DNA from: Xiphydria camelus
Lineage: Eukaryota; Arthropoda; Insecta; Hymenoptera; Xiphydriidae
Assembly (NCBI GenBank): GCA_963678675.1
Contig: OY783192.1
Location: 35,371,250-35,435,249, forward strand
Reading direction: 5' to 3'
Length of the DNA: 64,000 bases
The translations under genes and the position numbers were made by a program. Positions 27,701-40,121 of this stretch are shown here, piece by piece. The notes under the pieces were generated by a model that saw only the letters and a program-made list of their open reading frames with translations, did no database searches and was not told where the DNA came from. Every line of letters begins with the position of its first letter. Position 1 is the stretch's first letter.

Positions 27701-29104
27701 CGGGTGGCCCGATTTTCGTTCCGTGCGCCCGCTTTACGCGTGGTCGCGCGCCGTCCGGTAAAAAGTGCACAGTCCGCCGCGTCGAATTCGTCGAGTCGTA
27801 GCGCGACCGAGTTCTCTCTCTCTCTCTCTCTCTCTACGACGGTGCGAAACGAGTCGAATGGCATTTTCCAAGGACTCGCCGTTTATTTTTTTTTCTCTGC
27901 CATTTTCCTCCCTCCCGAGGCATAACAGAGCGGGTCAAAGACGCCAGCTGACCGATGACTAACAAGAGCCGCGACGTTGGGTGTTCTTAATGGGCATCGA
28001 TCGACGCGCGCACCCGCGAGCGCGCGCTTATCGCGGCTGCCGGGGGAAACGTCGTAAATCAGCCGCGTTTAAGGATCGTTTATAAATCTCCAATTAGAAA
28101 CACCTGTACGCGGGGAGAATCCCGCGCGGGAGTGGGATATCTGGCGTGGAAGATCGTCGTTTGTCGGAATGCAGATATATCCCTCGTCGTTAACGTTCGT
28201 CCGCGAGGCTCGTGGAGTCTCCGCGTTTCGTCATTCGCGTCAGGTTCTTCGAGCCTCCGTCTTTCGTTGCGCGTCAAAGTTCACCTCCGCTCGGCAGGAC
28301 CGAATCCGTATCCGTAAATATCCGGACACCGAGTGCACGCGAACTCGCGTGACACGACGGTATATTCGCCGCGCCCCCGTCGCGTCTCTCCTCCTCCTCT
28401 CGATACGTCGAACGATTCGCAACTGCGACGCTTTTTTTTACGAAATAACGAGGTCGCGTGGGCGTGATGCGAAAAAGAGAAGGAGAGATCCGCACCGAAG
28501 CGGTTCCGGGACACGCGTGTCTGTCATTTTCGCCCACGCGTGCCTCCCCTCCTCTTCTGCCGTGCCCCTTCTCCCGCGGGAAGAGCCTGTACGCGCTTTC
28601 TTCTCGAGAAGCGAGATAACGCACGATCGTGCGATATCGCGAGGCGCCTGTCGCGCCGATGTAAATGCGTTTCTTTTCTTCCACCTCTCGCCTATCACCG
28701 GTAGCGCCGCGGTCGATTTGCTGGCGCGCGCGCGTGACGTCGGGCACGGCGTCACGTACGAGCATCGGCCGAGTACCCGAGCGAGCGTTTACGCGCGTGG
28801 GAGACCACCGTGTGTGCCTCACGATTGTCGCCGCGAACGCACGTCTTCCACGACGTGGCTGCTTTTTAATGTCCACGAAATAACGTCGACTACCGGTCGA
28901 CGGACTTCCTCTCTTCACGAAACCCCGTGTGCGATCGCCGCGACGCATCCTTCCCGCGGCGGCCGAGGTGGCGGGAAGATGCATCGCGGTCCGCGCGATG
29001 ACGTATCGCTCGCCGGATAACGAGAACCACGCCGCGCGTCGGATCGGATCGTGTCGGAGAGAGCGGCCGCATTCGCGTCCCTCGGCGTGACTTTATACAC
29101 GCGG
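18798..29104. other. Gene-free CpG-rich block
   Basis: About 10 kb with no supported gene. There is a (TC)n run at 27813-27835 and short CT/CG tracts. The sequence at 22255-22450 is less GC-rich and could be a repeat fragment, but I see no second copy in the window. The longest frame (28169-29020, 283 codons) is Arg/Ser-rich and overlaps an equally long frame on the other strand. Confidence 0.5.
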
Positions 29105-29310
29105 GAAAAAAATAAATTGCAACATCGACAAAGTTTGTGATAAAATGCGGGACAAGGTCGATTTATCGTTACGATAATTGAAATTTTAGTAAAAATTACA
29201 GCAGACGCTTGCAACTTCTACAATTTTTGCCAACATTTTTGCTAAAATTGTAGTTATCATAACGAGAAATTGACCTCATCCGGAAATTTAGCACAAATTT
29301 TTATTTCGTG
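29105..29310. mobile_element. Imperfect palindromic element, AT-rich
   Basis: The outer arms around 29129-29197 and 29229-29303 are inverted copies with mismatches, sharing TTTGTG.TAAA, AGGTC.ATTT.TCGTTA and AATTTTAG.AAAAAT. The hairpin plan and AT-richness within CpG-rich DNA fit a MITE. Ends and target duplication are unclear. Confidence 0.5.
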
Positions 29311-29691
29311 TAGATGAAGAGCGCAAGATACTCGTTTGCGGAAGCCATTGCGCGTAAGCGCGACAAATAATTGAAAGAAACCGATTTCTAACCGATCGAA
29401 AAATCGTCTTTACCACCCGCATCGACCAATCGGCGATCACATGTACTCACGTCGCTTACGCAAAGTTACGCCCGGTGGTCTCAAGCCGATCTAACGGATT
29501 CCGTGTAATGTGTACAGCGCAAATATAGCGAGTACTCGCGAAACGAACGTAGCTGCGGGCGCTGCCGAGGAAACTTTCCATTTATCAATAGTCGATGGTA
29601 TATTCTGGTATAACGATGTGTTTATGTCCGTTTCACTGTAAAGACAGTTTGCTTTAGCGCCTTTAACGGCTGACCATCGTGCGCGGTTATA

Positions 29692-29922
29692 CACTGAAAG
29701 AAAAATGTAGTGAATTTTTGACTAAATTGGCGGTTACGGGTGGAGAAATACAGATCTAGTTACTTGGATTAATAATTGACTCGAATGGACTACAGCCTAT
29801 TTCCTTCAAATAGCCGTGAATCGTATCTAATAACCAAATTTATCAGTCGGAGTAATTAATTCTGCATTCTCCCACTCATGAACCCAGAATTAATTAAAAA
29901 TGTAACGTTTTTGCTCTCAGTG
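29692..29922. mobile_element. CACTGA-ended MITE with TA duplication (231 bp)
   Basis: It begins CACTGAAAGAAAAATG and ends ...CTCTCAGTG, with TA immediately outside both ends (29690-29691, 29923-29924). The ends match those of the MITEs at 46081 and 57804, but the interior differs. No coding capacity. Confidence 0.65.
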
Positions 29923-29924
29923 TA

Positions 29925-31473
29925 AGAAGCACCCAACGCGAACCTGAGTCTAAGACTACTTTTTCCGATATAAAAAATTTGCCATCCTCCCAATTCGATC
30001 TCATTATATCGTCGTCCTCGAATTCCCCGCAGTATCCTGTGCTCATTCTCCCACGGGAACGTCCTCGCCTCGAACGGCTCCCATAACTCGGATTACGCAT
30101 GTTCCACTTTCAAGGATTTGTCATACGCCGCTCGTTCGACGCACCTGCGGAACGATAGATCCTGACCTGTGACTCTACGTACACCGCGCGCGCAGGAGAA
30201 CGCTCTTTGTATCTAGATACATAGCCGTGTGCGCCGCGTATATAAATTACCGCAATTCTCCCTCGAGGCGCGATCGAGGAACGTCGTCCGTCCCGTTCGC
30301 CCGCTATACGATCGCGAGCGGGATCGAAGGAGCGCGATAGAGCGCTGAGGCCGATCGTGACGATGCGATCGGGCGAGAGAAAAAAAAAAGAGCCGCCGAC
30401 GCGCCGCGCACTTTCCACTATTCCGCTCGTTCGGTCCGGCTAAGCATTAGCTTGAGATCGGCGCGGGATCGGCATAAGAGCCGCTGATCAATAGCTATTG
30501 GTCGGCAGCGCGGAGCCGCCGTGTCGCCGGCGCAGAGGCGATGTCGCCAATTTTTTATTACGAGTCACACACGCGCACGCAACGCGCGCGGCTTACTGTA
30601 CTCCGTGCGGAGACCGGCGGGCGGGAGGGGGGAGTATTTGTTCCGCGCAAAGGAGCCACCGCTTTATTTATTTGCTTACTTTGCAAATTTCACCCTCGCG
30701 CGTATGTGGATACAGGGTTCCACGTTGGATTTATGTAGACAGAGGTGGTTTGAAAAACCAGAAAAACTCTCAAGAATAAGCATTGCACTTGTGGAATCGG
30801 GATTCATATCAATCTGCTCATCCTGCCAATTAGGAGATGGTAAATTGTATTGAAGTATTCATGATGGGAATTTATAAATAAAATTGCTTGACGTTCGTAT
30901 TGATAAACGATCTTCCGAGGTGACTTAATCCGCACACACGGAAATTCCAGCAACGATAGATCATGGTACAGAGGACTAGCGCGCACTCGTGCATTTCTCG
31001 CAACGAGTCGTGGTGCGCACACACGCGTGCGTCTTCGACAATGGTCCTCCTCCTCCTCGCGATCCTCCCTGAACGAAGGACAATAAGAGCGGTCCCCTCT
31101 CGCGATAGTCGAGCTGCGCGCTAATCCAGTTGCGTCTCTCGGCGTGTACGGGGAGCGGAATCAAGAAGCCATAGGTGGGTTGCTGCGGAGGCAGAGCGAA
31201 AGTCAACAAGACTCCCCGGAGAGGAGGCATGCGATACTGTTCGAGTAAATAATTGCGTGGCATCGCGCGTGAACGTATAGGTTGAAACCTCCTCCTCTTC
31301 GGCTTCTTTCCCCGTATTTATACTTATGCTTCGGGGGCTTGGATGACCCCAAATCGCTCAGGGAAGGACAATTCTTATATATTGTAGGACGCTGAATGTA
31401 AATACGATATTGGTGTGGTCGCAAGTCTCTCCGGTAAAAAGTTACAGTATGTAACTTTTAAATGGAGAAAGCT
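29925..31473. other. Gene-free stretch
   Basis: Mixed composition with no supported gene. At 31408-31460 a short segment (GTGGTCGCAAGTCTCTCCGG onward) resembles the distal part of the dispersed repeat that follows, so it may be a partial duplicate. Confidence 0.5.
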
Positions 31474-31719
31474 AGAGCATTTCGTGTGGCAATATTGGAT
31501 TCCGAGGCCCCGAAAACGTAGGAAACGACTACCGTTGGTCCATTTTGAAGCGCTTCGCTCCGGGATGCTGTGTGGTCCATGAGACCAGACTCGGTCCAGA
31601 GTGCTCGCCAGATGCCCGAGTGACGAGTCGATTCCTATGTTTCGGGGGTCGCCGAACACGAAAATAATGTTCGCGCGAACGAAAGTCTCTCCAGAAAGAA
31701 GTTACTGTCGTAGCGCTTC
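31474..31719 (+). repeat. Dispersed ~250-bp repeat, copy 2
   Basis: Collinear with 18543-18797; see the shared blocks given there. Both copies end near GAAGTTA followed by GTAGCG. Confidence 0.65.
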
Positions 31720-34700
31720 GAAAATTTAAAACTCCGGCATAGAATTTATTGTCAAAATATCGCTTATCTTTAGTGTCCCATCGATAATACCACAGTAGTC
31801 GAATGCCACACAGAAATCGTCCAAGATACCCTGTAGCCATCATTGCCCGCAGCTTCTTTGAAGTTCCCCCGAGCTTCCCCGAAACCGGAAGCATATATCC
31901 ACTCGAAAAGAAGCGCCGACGGAGATTTCCTTGAAACTTTCCACAAACAACGTCTCGAACGCGCGTTGCTCACGTCGCGGAGTTCCCACGTGACCGCGCG
32001 ACGCGTTCGCCGAACGGTCGTTCCCGTTTTCTCGAGAGCCTCCGGGTTTTCCTCTCCGACGGCTGGCAGGCACGACGACCTTTGAGGTCGTTGCACCGCG
32101 CTCGGTCGACCGGCGTCAAAACACCGGTGATAGGTTGCGCCTCGCGGTGCAGGAGCGGTTCCCACCGTCTAGCCACCCCGGAGGCTCCGCAGCGATCTCT
32201 CTCTTCCTCCTCCTCCTCCTCCCGGAGGAAAGAAGGAGGACTCGCCGACTCTCGAGATGCGGCGAGGCGAGCTTCGAGGTCCGAGCTCGTGCGATTCCTG
32301 GAAGCTCGCGGAGGCGCAGTGCTGTCTGGTCGAGCCGAAGCCGTCTGCCTTTGCGCGCCGAGGCGAATGCGTATGGAGGAGGAGGAGGAGGAGGAGGAGG
32401 AGGAGCGCGAAGAACGGAGAAACGATCGAACGAGTAAAACCAGGCTCGCGTCGTCCCATCGCGCCTCACCGACTCGCTCCACCGCGAGGTGGATGCCTGT
32501 ATAAAAGCCGGGGGAAGCGGCTTCTAAGTAGCTACGTGATCGGCGATAATAAAGCGACGGAAACGTGGAAGATCGCCTTTGCTATTGGCGACGCGTATGG
32601 GTGACTTTTATATCTAGTCGGAGAGGAGACCGCGAGACTACGGCCGCGACCTGAACCTGCAGAAGTGCAACGTTGTTTCTATCTACGTCGTTGGATTTCG
32701 TTTTGCTTCGTTTATGGCTTCTGCGGCTCTTGCCCCTCTCGCGCGTCTCTCCGCGCGTTCATCGGTATTCGCGCGTGGTTCCTGGTTCGCGGAGTTCCTG
32801 GAAACGGGAAAAGCGCGCGCGCGCGCGCGCGATGGTTCGCTTCGCTTTTTATCGGTCGTCCGTTTTCTTCTTCTTTCGTGTCGCGTCGATTTTATCGTCC
32901 TCGTAGCTTCTCCTCCTTTTTTCTCTACCTGCGATTCCACTCCGCCCCCCTTCCAATTCTCCGGGCGATGGGAATTAGGCACCCACAGGAGTACCTTGTA
33001 CCACCACCTCCGAAGAGGTTCCACGAAACACCGAGCGCGGACCCTCGCGCATCGGAAACACTTTCTAATTACGTACAACCGCGTGCATATTCCGTATAGC
33101 AGTCGCGTGGGTTCGATGCTTCTTTTTCCGTTTCTCTTCCCCCGCCAAGCGACTCCCGATCTTCGCGTGAGGACCGGCGCGGCGACTCCTCTCCCGCGCT
33201 CCCTCGCGTCGAGGACCGGCCACAGAAAAGCGTTGCGGTCTCCGGGCCACGGCCACTTATTAATTCGGACAAGTCCCTAATTTAGAGAGGCGCCCGAAGA
33301 CAGCCGGGCCCCTTCTTCCCGAGGCGTTCCCCTATCTCACGGGCCCTCTAATGGCCGGGGTGTGTGCTCGCCTCGGGTGTGGCTCGGAGGCGGACGGGTG
33401 GCTCCTCCCGCGCGTACGCGATATAATAAGAGCGATTCCGCGTGATAAAGATCCGAGTTTCTTCGCTTCTCGCCTCGACGGGGTTCGCCGCTGACGATCG
33501 GGCGAGGCGCGGTCCTGCATTCCGCGCGCGTTATCCGCCGCGCGGGAGGAGCGAACTCAGAATCCGAATGGTTGCGATTTTGCGGGAATTTATACGAATC
33601 GCGTACCACTGCCGGGTGACGGGGTAATGTCGAGCAACCGCGAGCAGCAGGTGGCATCAGTGCCGATATCATTTGGCAGCGATACGGTACGATACTCGGT
33701 ACTCGGAATTCCTCGAGCCGTTTCATACGCGACATATGTACACCCGCTCCGAGATACGCGTACTCGCGAAATACCAGAAACATTCGATCGCACTCGCACC
33801 ACCACCGTCGCGCGGCAACCCAGCAACCGCCGTCTCGGTGCAGCGCAGAAGAGTCGCGGGTGATCTACTTCTCCGAATGTGCGGGACTTTGTCGCCGCCG
33901 CTAATGATACACCGCATAATTGGCCCCGTTCCTCGCGCGCACCCCGAAATCCGCGCGCCGCGGCGCGAGGGAAGGATATCGCGCGCGAAAATAGACGCCT
34001 CTCTCGTACTACCTATACGCATCATCGTCACCGGCGCCGCGAATTTTCCAATTTCACGCGCGGGGACGCGCGCACTCGACTCGATAGGCGGAACGGGGGC
34101 GAGAAAGGAAAAGGGAGGAGAGCTCCGAGGGATCGCGCGGAGGCTGGAGAGCCCGCGAGAGGAATACATCCCGCCTCTCTGCAGCCTCCGATTTAAACCG
34201 CGATTTTGCTCGTTGCGCGCCGCGTCCGAGCGGAGTCCGGGGATTCCAGGGGCATCCATCAGCCCTCGTCAAACCAGCCGACGCATCAGCGGATCGGCAT
34301 TCATTGCCCGCGCGCGCGCGAGAGAGAGAGGGAGAGAGAGAGAGTCCCCTTCGTCTACCGCAAAACATACCAGCGGGTTCCCTCGCCTCGCGCGTTCTGC
34401 TACCGGCGAACAGGCCGATACCAACACATTCGCCCCTGCGATGCGCACACAGTCGAGTGCCCTCTCCCTCTCCCTGCCGAGCGCGCGCGCGCGCTCGCCC
34501 CCGTACCCGCGCGACATGCCCCGCTCTCGTCGGCAAGAACCGAGTAAAAATACGGCGGCACAATCAGCTGACAGATCAGCCGACGCAGTAAATATTCTCA
34601 TCGAGTCCCGTCGCTCGGAGGAGATCGACCCTCCCTCTTTCTCGCTTCCCCTCTTTCTCTCTCTCTCTCTTCGGCCCAACGCGCCTTGTCAAAACCAACG

Positions 34701-37700
34701 ACATTCTCGAGCCCTCCGCGAGGGCCGGGATCGCACGGCGACACACACCGCTCGCACGATCGCCGCCGAATGGAATCTCTCGACGAGATCTGGTTCTCCC
34801 TCTTCGATCGGCTCATCCTTCGTGCTCGACGCGCGATAGTTTCGGTGATGTGCGAGAAGGTCCACGTCGAAATTCGACTTCTCGTGACTTTAACGCCCCC
34901 CGTACTTAACATACATAAGTACTGTTCATCTCCCGCGACCTCACTTTCTCTCCCTACGATTACCCTTCCCTTTCCTCGCGCGAGGTCAGCCCGCGCGGCG
35001 ATCCGGATCGCACATCGCGACGATTCGGAGGAACGCAGAGCCGCGCGAACGCCGGATACGACGAATTAGGCGGGGCGGCGGGGGAACTACGAGGATGATA
35101 GGGATATAATCGCTCTCCGGGACTGGGTGCGGTTGTCTCTTGGATCTACGATGACAGGTGGATCCGCTAATCGTTCGATAGCCTGCCTCGTTGGCCCTCG
35201 TCTCGAGCGACGACGTTGTAGGCCGCGCTATAGGATACAATTGCGTCGTCGCCGCCGCCGCCGCCGCTCCGACCGTCTGTCACCGGTGCCTCTAGCCAGG
35301 CTCGCTCTGACGAAACCAGCTATGATAGCTGTAATTGTGCTAACTGCTTGATGGCCGGTAAATGGATGATAATTGTGCGGCTAAAGCGTAGCGCGCGGCC
35401 GAGCGGGCGACCTACAGGTGCTTCGTCATTCGTCGGTCACGGCGTGTGACAACCGACCGATTCCCCGCGCGAGTTGGGGGTGCAGGAAGGGAGAGGAGGG
35501 AACGCGTGAGCGTTTTTCTCTCTCGTCGAGAGCGATCCGAGTTTCGCACGGTGTGCGAGGCGCGCGGGTTTCTCTCGACGGGAGAAATTCGAGCGGCTGT
35601 GACGCGCGTGTACCTACGACGCGACGCTTCTTATCCTACCGATGGCCAGTGATTTTTTCTCGCCCGTTACATCTACCGGCGATTCGAGCGAAATTTTTGT
35701 ATCGGCTCGATCAGACGACCGATCGAAGGGTGACGACGAATCCGGCCACCCCTTGGATTTCCGAACGACACGCAAGCTCGTCGTCGAAACGTGTCACCGA
35801 AATAAAGAGGGAAGAAGGCGGCGTCGAGATGAAATAACCCGCGAAGCCTCCTCTCGCATACGTCGTCGTTATGGCATGCTCCGCGAACAGGGACGAGGTG
35901 TTTTCGATCAACGTCCTTCTTGCCGATCGTCCCCCTCCCCCCGTCAGCCCCTCGCGCGCGTCACGGCCGCTCCGCATCCCGAAGAGAGCCCGCGGCCGCG
36001 CAGTCGTCCAGTCTGCCCGGGGATAGAAGAAGGCTGTTGCGCCTGCACAAAGCGTCATCGAAGGAGAGCCGGTCCAGACGGCACCGCGCGACCGCAGAGC
36101 CTCCGCGCGGGTTAGTTGTCTCTCGAGGCACGTTCTCTCTCGCCGGCTACCAGGAATCGCCCGGACTACCTCGATGACTCGTCCCGTCCTCGTCCCGATA
36201 CTCCTTGCCCTCGCTCGCCCTCCTCGCCGCGGTCTCCCGGGAGTCGAGCCGGTGTCGTTAGTTTTGACATGCTCCCGTTCCCCTCCCTCTTCCCGCCCCT
36301 CCTTTTCTTCTGCTCCGCTCGCGACCTCCGCTTGCTCTTCCCTTCCTCCCTTTCTCTCTCTCCCTTTTGCTTTTTCTTCTTCTTCTTCGTCGTCGTCGTC
36401 GGCTTCCCCTCCTCCCGCCGCGAGAGCAAACAACGCCCCGATACCCGCGCTACGCGAGATCCTTCTTCATCCCCTCGCGCGCATCGTTACGTAACGCGCG
36501 CGTACGCACGCCGACCCCTTATTAGGAAAACGCGACAACGAGAGGAGCGCGACGATTTCGTCGGGTAACGAGGCGCGGTTGGCCGATCCTCGATCATCGA
36601 CGCGTCACCGATCGACATAATTGCTCGGGGATATCTGGGATCACGCCGCCGTCGCCGCCGTTCCGGGTCGACGCACGGAACCGCGCGGCGCGGTCCTCGC
36701 GCTTCGTCTCCTTCTTCGCGCGCGAGTACGGCCGACGCTTATTAATTTGCATAGAAATTTCTCACTGTCGTCGAAGATAAAGGGTTCAGGGGGGAGGCGC
36801 GATAAACCGATAAATGAATTATAATCCGGGTCCTACGCGGCGCGCCTGACGGGACACCGCGGATATAAGCAGGGCGTGGCGGGGAGTGTGTGGTCGTCGT
36901 CTTCTTCTTCTTCGTCGTCGTCGTCGTCGTTGTGGTGCAACCGAACGATCGCCGCAGCCTTGAACCCGAGATGCACCTCTCTCGGTGGACTTTGCGGCGC
37001 TTATCGACTTCCCTTCGATCTCTCTGCCGAATTGTAATATTTTTTCTCGTCCCCTTTTGCGGATTCCGAATGGAATTATCGACCATTATCGCGAGGGGAT
37101 GCTCGATATAGATACGCGATATCGAACCGCAGCATCCACTTCGGCGTGGATTATCTCTCGCAACTTGCGGCTCCTGTGCATTCACATTCGTCGGTTAGAT
37201 CGATATAATCCGAAATATGTAATCCCCCAAAAAAATATCTCACCGAATACGAGCATCAACATTTTGAACCATCGTATTTTGGATCGTACATTATATTGAA
37301 ATCCTGCGTATATTTATGAAGAAAATAATAAATAATTTTTTTTTCTGATTTCAGGTAAGCGGCCACTCGTACCCCGCAGAATCCACCGAAAGGTCCACGC
37401 GGAGGACTCGCCGACCGCCCGTGAGTTTCTCGCCGGTGCTTTCCCGTCCACCCGTTAGACCGGATCGACGGCCGATACCCGTCGATCCTCGTCCTCGTCC
37501 CGTGGATCGTAAATTCAAGCCGGGGGCGCCTTTTTCTCCCCGCATAACGACGAAGGGACGCGCAGGGTCGGGCTGCGCAACATATACGCGTCACCGTCCG
37601 CCGTCCTATTCGAGTTTCACTTGCAAATCGATTCCTAAACTCGCGTTCCACGATCGTCGACGTGGGCATCGTGCGCGCGCGCGCGCGCGCGTATATATAA

Positions 37701-38272
37701 TACATACGTATACCGCCCCGTTGAGATAGACGCGTATAACAGTCGCCGCTGTATATCGTGTTTAAGGCGAGTCCCCCGGTGTTTTATCCGGCGTTCGTTA
37801 TGCTGCGCCTCGACCGTATCGTGGACACTGCACTTTGTTCTCGATGCTTTACTGCCTTTCGGTAACGTTAGCTCCGCTTTTGATATATCCTCCGCTCGGC
37901 CGTCGCGGGGACGTATACCTCGCTTTTTCTCCCGGGCTTTCGCGAACGCGTTTACGAGCCGAAGTACTACCCGCCTGGCGGGCTTCCCCCCTCTCGCCCA
38001 CCGCTTCCTCTCGATCTGCTGCCTCCGCACCGCCGAAGGGTTATCGAACGCGCGATCGACTTACTTTGCACCCGTACCCGCGTTTTTCCACGTCGCGACG
38101 TTTGCCGTGCGAAGTGCGGTACGACGAGAGGGGATTTAACGTGGGAAATAACTCGCACGGTAGTGTTTGTATATCGATGTCGGTATCAGACAAAGCGTTT
38201 CGACGAGTGACCCACGAATTCAGACTCGCCTCTGCGAACGAAGCTCTATCGTCGACGCGGATAGAGATTCTT
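31720..38272. other. Gene-free CpG-rich block with simple repeats
   Basis: Contains (GGA)n at 32374-32405 and its complement-like (TCC)n at about 32207-32221, (CG)n at 32813-32831 and 37673-37691, a GA-rich tract at 34319-34344, and (CGT)n/(TCG)n near 36386 and 36900. A 388-codon open frame (33673-34839) is overlapped by long frames on the opposite strand, is low-complexity Arg/Ser/Pro, and is judged non-coding. Confidence 0.5.
32374..32405. repeat. (GGA)n trinucleotide repeat
   Basis: About ten GGA units. A (TCC)-type run 150 bp upstream could pair with it. Confidence 0.9.
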
Positions 38273-38338
38273 AACCCGTTTATGCCTGATATATCACATT
38301 TGATATGAACGTGACGCAAATTCAGGCACAAAGGGGTT
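38273..38338. mobile_element. 66-bp mini-palindrome with AACCC...GGGTT ends
   Basis: AACCCGTTTATGCCTGA (38273-38289) is inverted, with two mismatches, at 38322-38338. TTAA overlaps the left end. CCC-type ends at TTAA suggest a piggyBac-like mini element, but the right TTAA is not intact. Confidence 0.4.
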
Positions 38339-39009
38339 CAATAATGACTTACTCGAAATTCAGAGGTGCACGGTGAACGCTTCCACCGTTTAACGTAACC
38401 ACCGAACCGAGACGCGAACGCGTTGGCAAACTCTTCGTAACTTTGTAGTCGCCCGGCAGCCGCGGGTTCTCCTCTTTCTTTTTCTCCCGGTAAGCAAGCC
38501 CGCCAATCATCGATTTTTATAATTTTCCGTGTCCGCGCGGAGACGTGGGGATTCTTTTTTCGTGGGACCCCGCGGGTCACGCCGCGCGAGCGAGTCGCGC
38601 GTTATACGCTAATTAAAGGGGACGCGCTTCTTGCGCGCGTACCCGTGCCGTATTGAGCAGTTCCAGCTGTGCACGTCCGTAAAGCACACGCGAGTCGCCG
38701 CGATTTCCTGCCATCGATTCCCTCCTCTGCCTCCTCCTCCTCCCCGTCGCCGCGCTCGTGCCGTCTACTCTCCCTCCGTCTGTTTCTTCAACCTTCCGCG
38801 CGTCTAGTCTCCACCTCTTTCTCCGTTTTCAGTCGGGATGAGATATAGAGAGGAACGTATACGCACGAGGAGAGAGGCCTTCTCTCCCTCGCCCGTCGCG
38901 ATACGACGTCCTTATTATCTCCGGCCTCCGCGCGGTGCGCGGCACGTTTCCTCGCGCGAGGAGAGAGTAGGACTTTTTCCCGTCGCACGTGTCGCGTCAC
39001 TACTCCGTC

Positions 39010-39266
39010 GAGAGAATAGTCTATTAGTAATTAATAAGTGTAATTTCAAACGTGGCGAAATAAATATTTCGTTATCAGGACGAGAAAGTAAATGTTAATT
39101 ATTAAAATCTTTATTGCATTCAAATGGTTGTCTCGGAGGATCAGATTGCGCTAAATAGGTATCATAATAGTTCACGAATATTCAACTGATTCGATAAAAC
39201 GTTCAATTCGGTATATTCGAATAAGCATATATTAACTGCAAATAAATTGGTTTCTCGGTATCGGAG
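39010..39266. mobile_element. Decayed MITE related to the CACTGAGA family
   Basis: The left part GAGAGAATAGTCTATTAGTA with GGCGAAATAAATATT just inside matches the element at 54508-54708. The right part ends AATAAATTGGTTTCTCGGTA, the inverse pattern. The ends are degraded (CTCCG rather than CACTG) and no target duplication is visible. Confidence 0.5.
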
Positions 39267-40121
39267 CGAAAGAAACGCGCGATATATAAAAGTCCGCATC
39301 TTCTCGGCGAGTCCAAACTCTTCTCGCTGCTACCTCGTTATCAGTTTCCCGTATTTCGAGAGCCAAACAAATCCCACCGCACTCCGCGGTCAGGCGACGG
39401 TGCTTTCGAATAACGTTTATATTTATGTTACATTGCGGTATGCATTCGATTGTTATTATACTCTATTAGATCTACGATTCGTTTAACAATTAATATTCAT
39501 CTACTGTAAACTCGTCATTAGAAGACAGTTTTTTACCGCGAGGATATTCGACTATTATCTAAACAATGAATGTTATTTAGGTGATGTTACCAGGGAAGAG
39601 TCTCTGGGAGGGGAACAATGTAAATGCATACTCGCATTGTGCACGCATTTTATTTAGAGGTTGAAAAATTCAACGAGAAACTTCTAACATTGTATCAGGT
39701 TGACTTAATATTATTTATTTTCAATACAAGCGATTTAAAGAACTGCAAGATAGCATTTACACAGAAATAAAACAGCATTTTCTCTTGAACTAATCCTTTT
39801 ACAAATCTTAATCTATGTATATAGTCTATTTCTAGAATTTGACCATCTTTACTTAACGACAAGTTCGGCCTGCACAGATTGCATTCATTTTTTCATGATG
39901 TTCTGTATCTTTGACAATTTAGCGCCAGAAACTATACCGTCAACAAGACTGTCACGTATAGTCATTCGTTATAATGGTTAAGAGAGAAAGTGATAAAGGG
40001 TATCGATAGGATTTATAAACGCCTTACAAAAAAAAAAAAGATTGACCGCAAAAACTGGTAAAAATTGATAAACACTAACGAGTAAATTTTAAATAAGTTA
40101 GAGGTCTACCGTGAGGACCGC
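39267..40121. other. AT-rich DNA including the probable SKP1 3'UTR
   Basis: No separate gene is seen. On the minus strand it is directly downstream of the SKP1 stop and holds AATAAA signals. The A-rich run at 40028-40039 is a simple homopolymer. Confidence 0.45.
39649..39719 (-). terminator. Candidate polyadenylation signals for SKP1
   Basis: Two AATAAA hexamers on the minus strand (39714-39719 and 39649-39654) lie about 400 and 470 bases past the SKP1 stop, in AT-rich DNA, giving a plausible 3'UTR length. AATAAA is frequent by chance in AT-rich DNA, so which one is used, if either, cannot be told from sequence. Confidence 0.35.

Noticed and set aside
28169..29020. 283-codon plus frame and 236-codon minus frame over the same DNA
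   Set aside because: Mutual overlap on opposite strands and biased composition point to non-coding GC-rich sequence.
33673..34839. 388-codon open frame on the plus strand
   Set aside because: CpG-rich, stop-poor DNA with equally long overlapping frames on the opposite strand, low-complexity Arg/Ser/Pro composition and no domain resemblance.
35711..36433. 240-codon minus-strand frame
   Set aside because: Its Glu/Lys/Arg-rich start comes from a simple trinucleotide and purine-rich tract; no recognisable domain.
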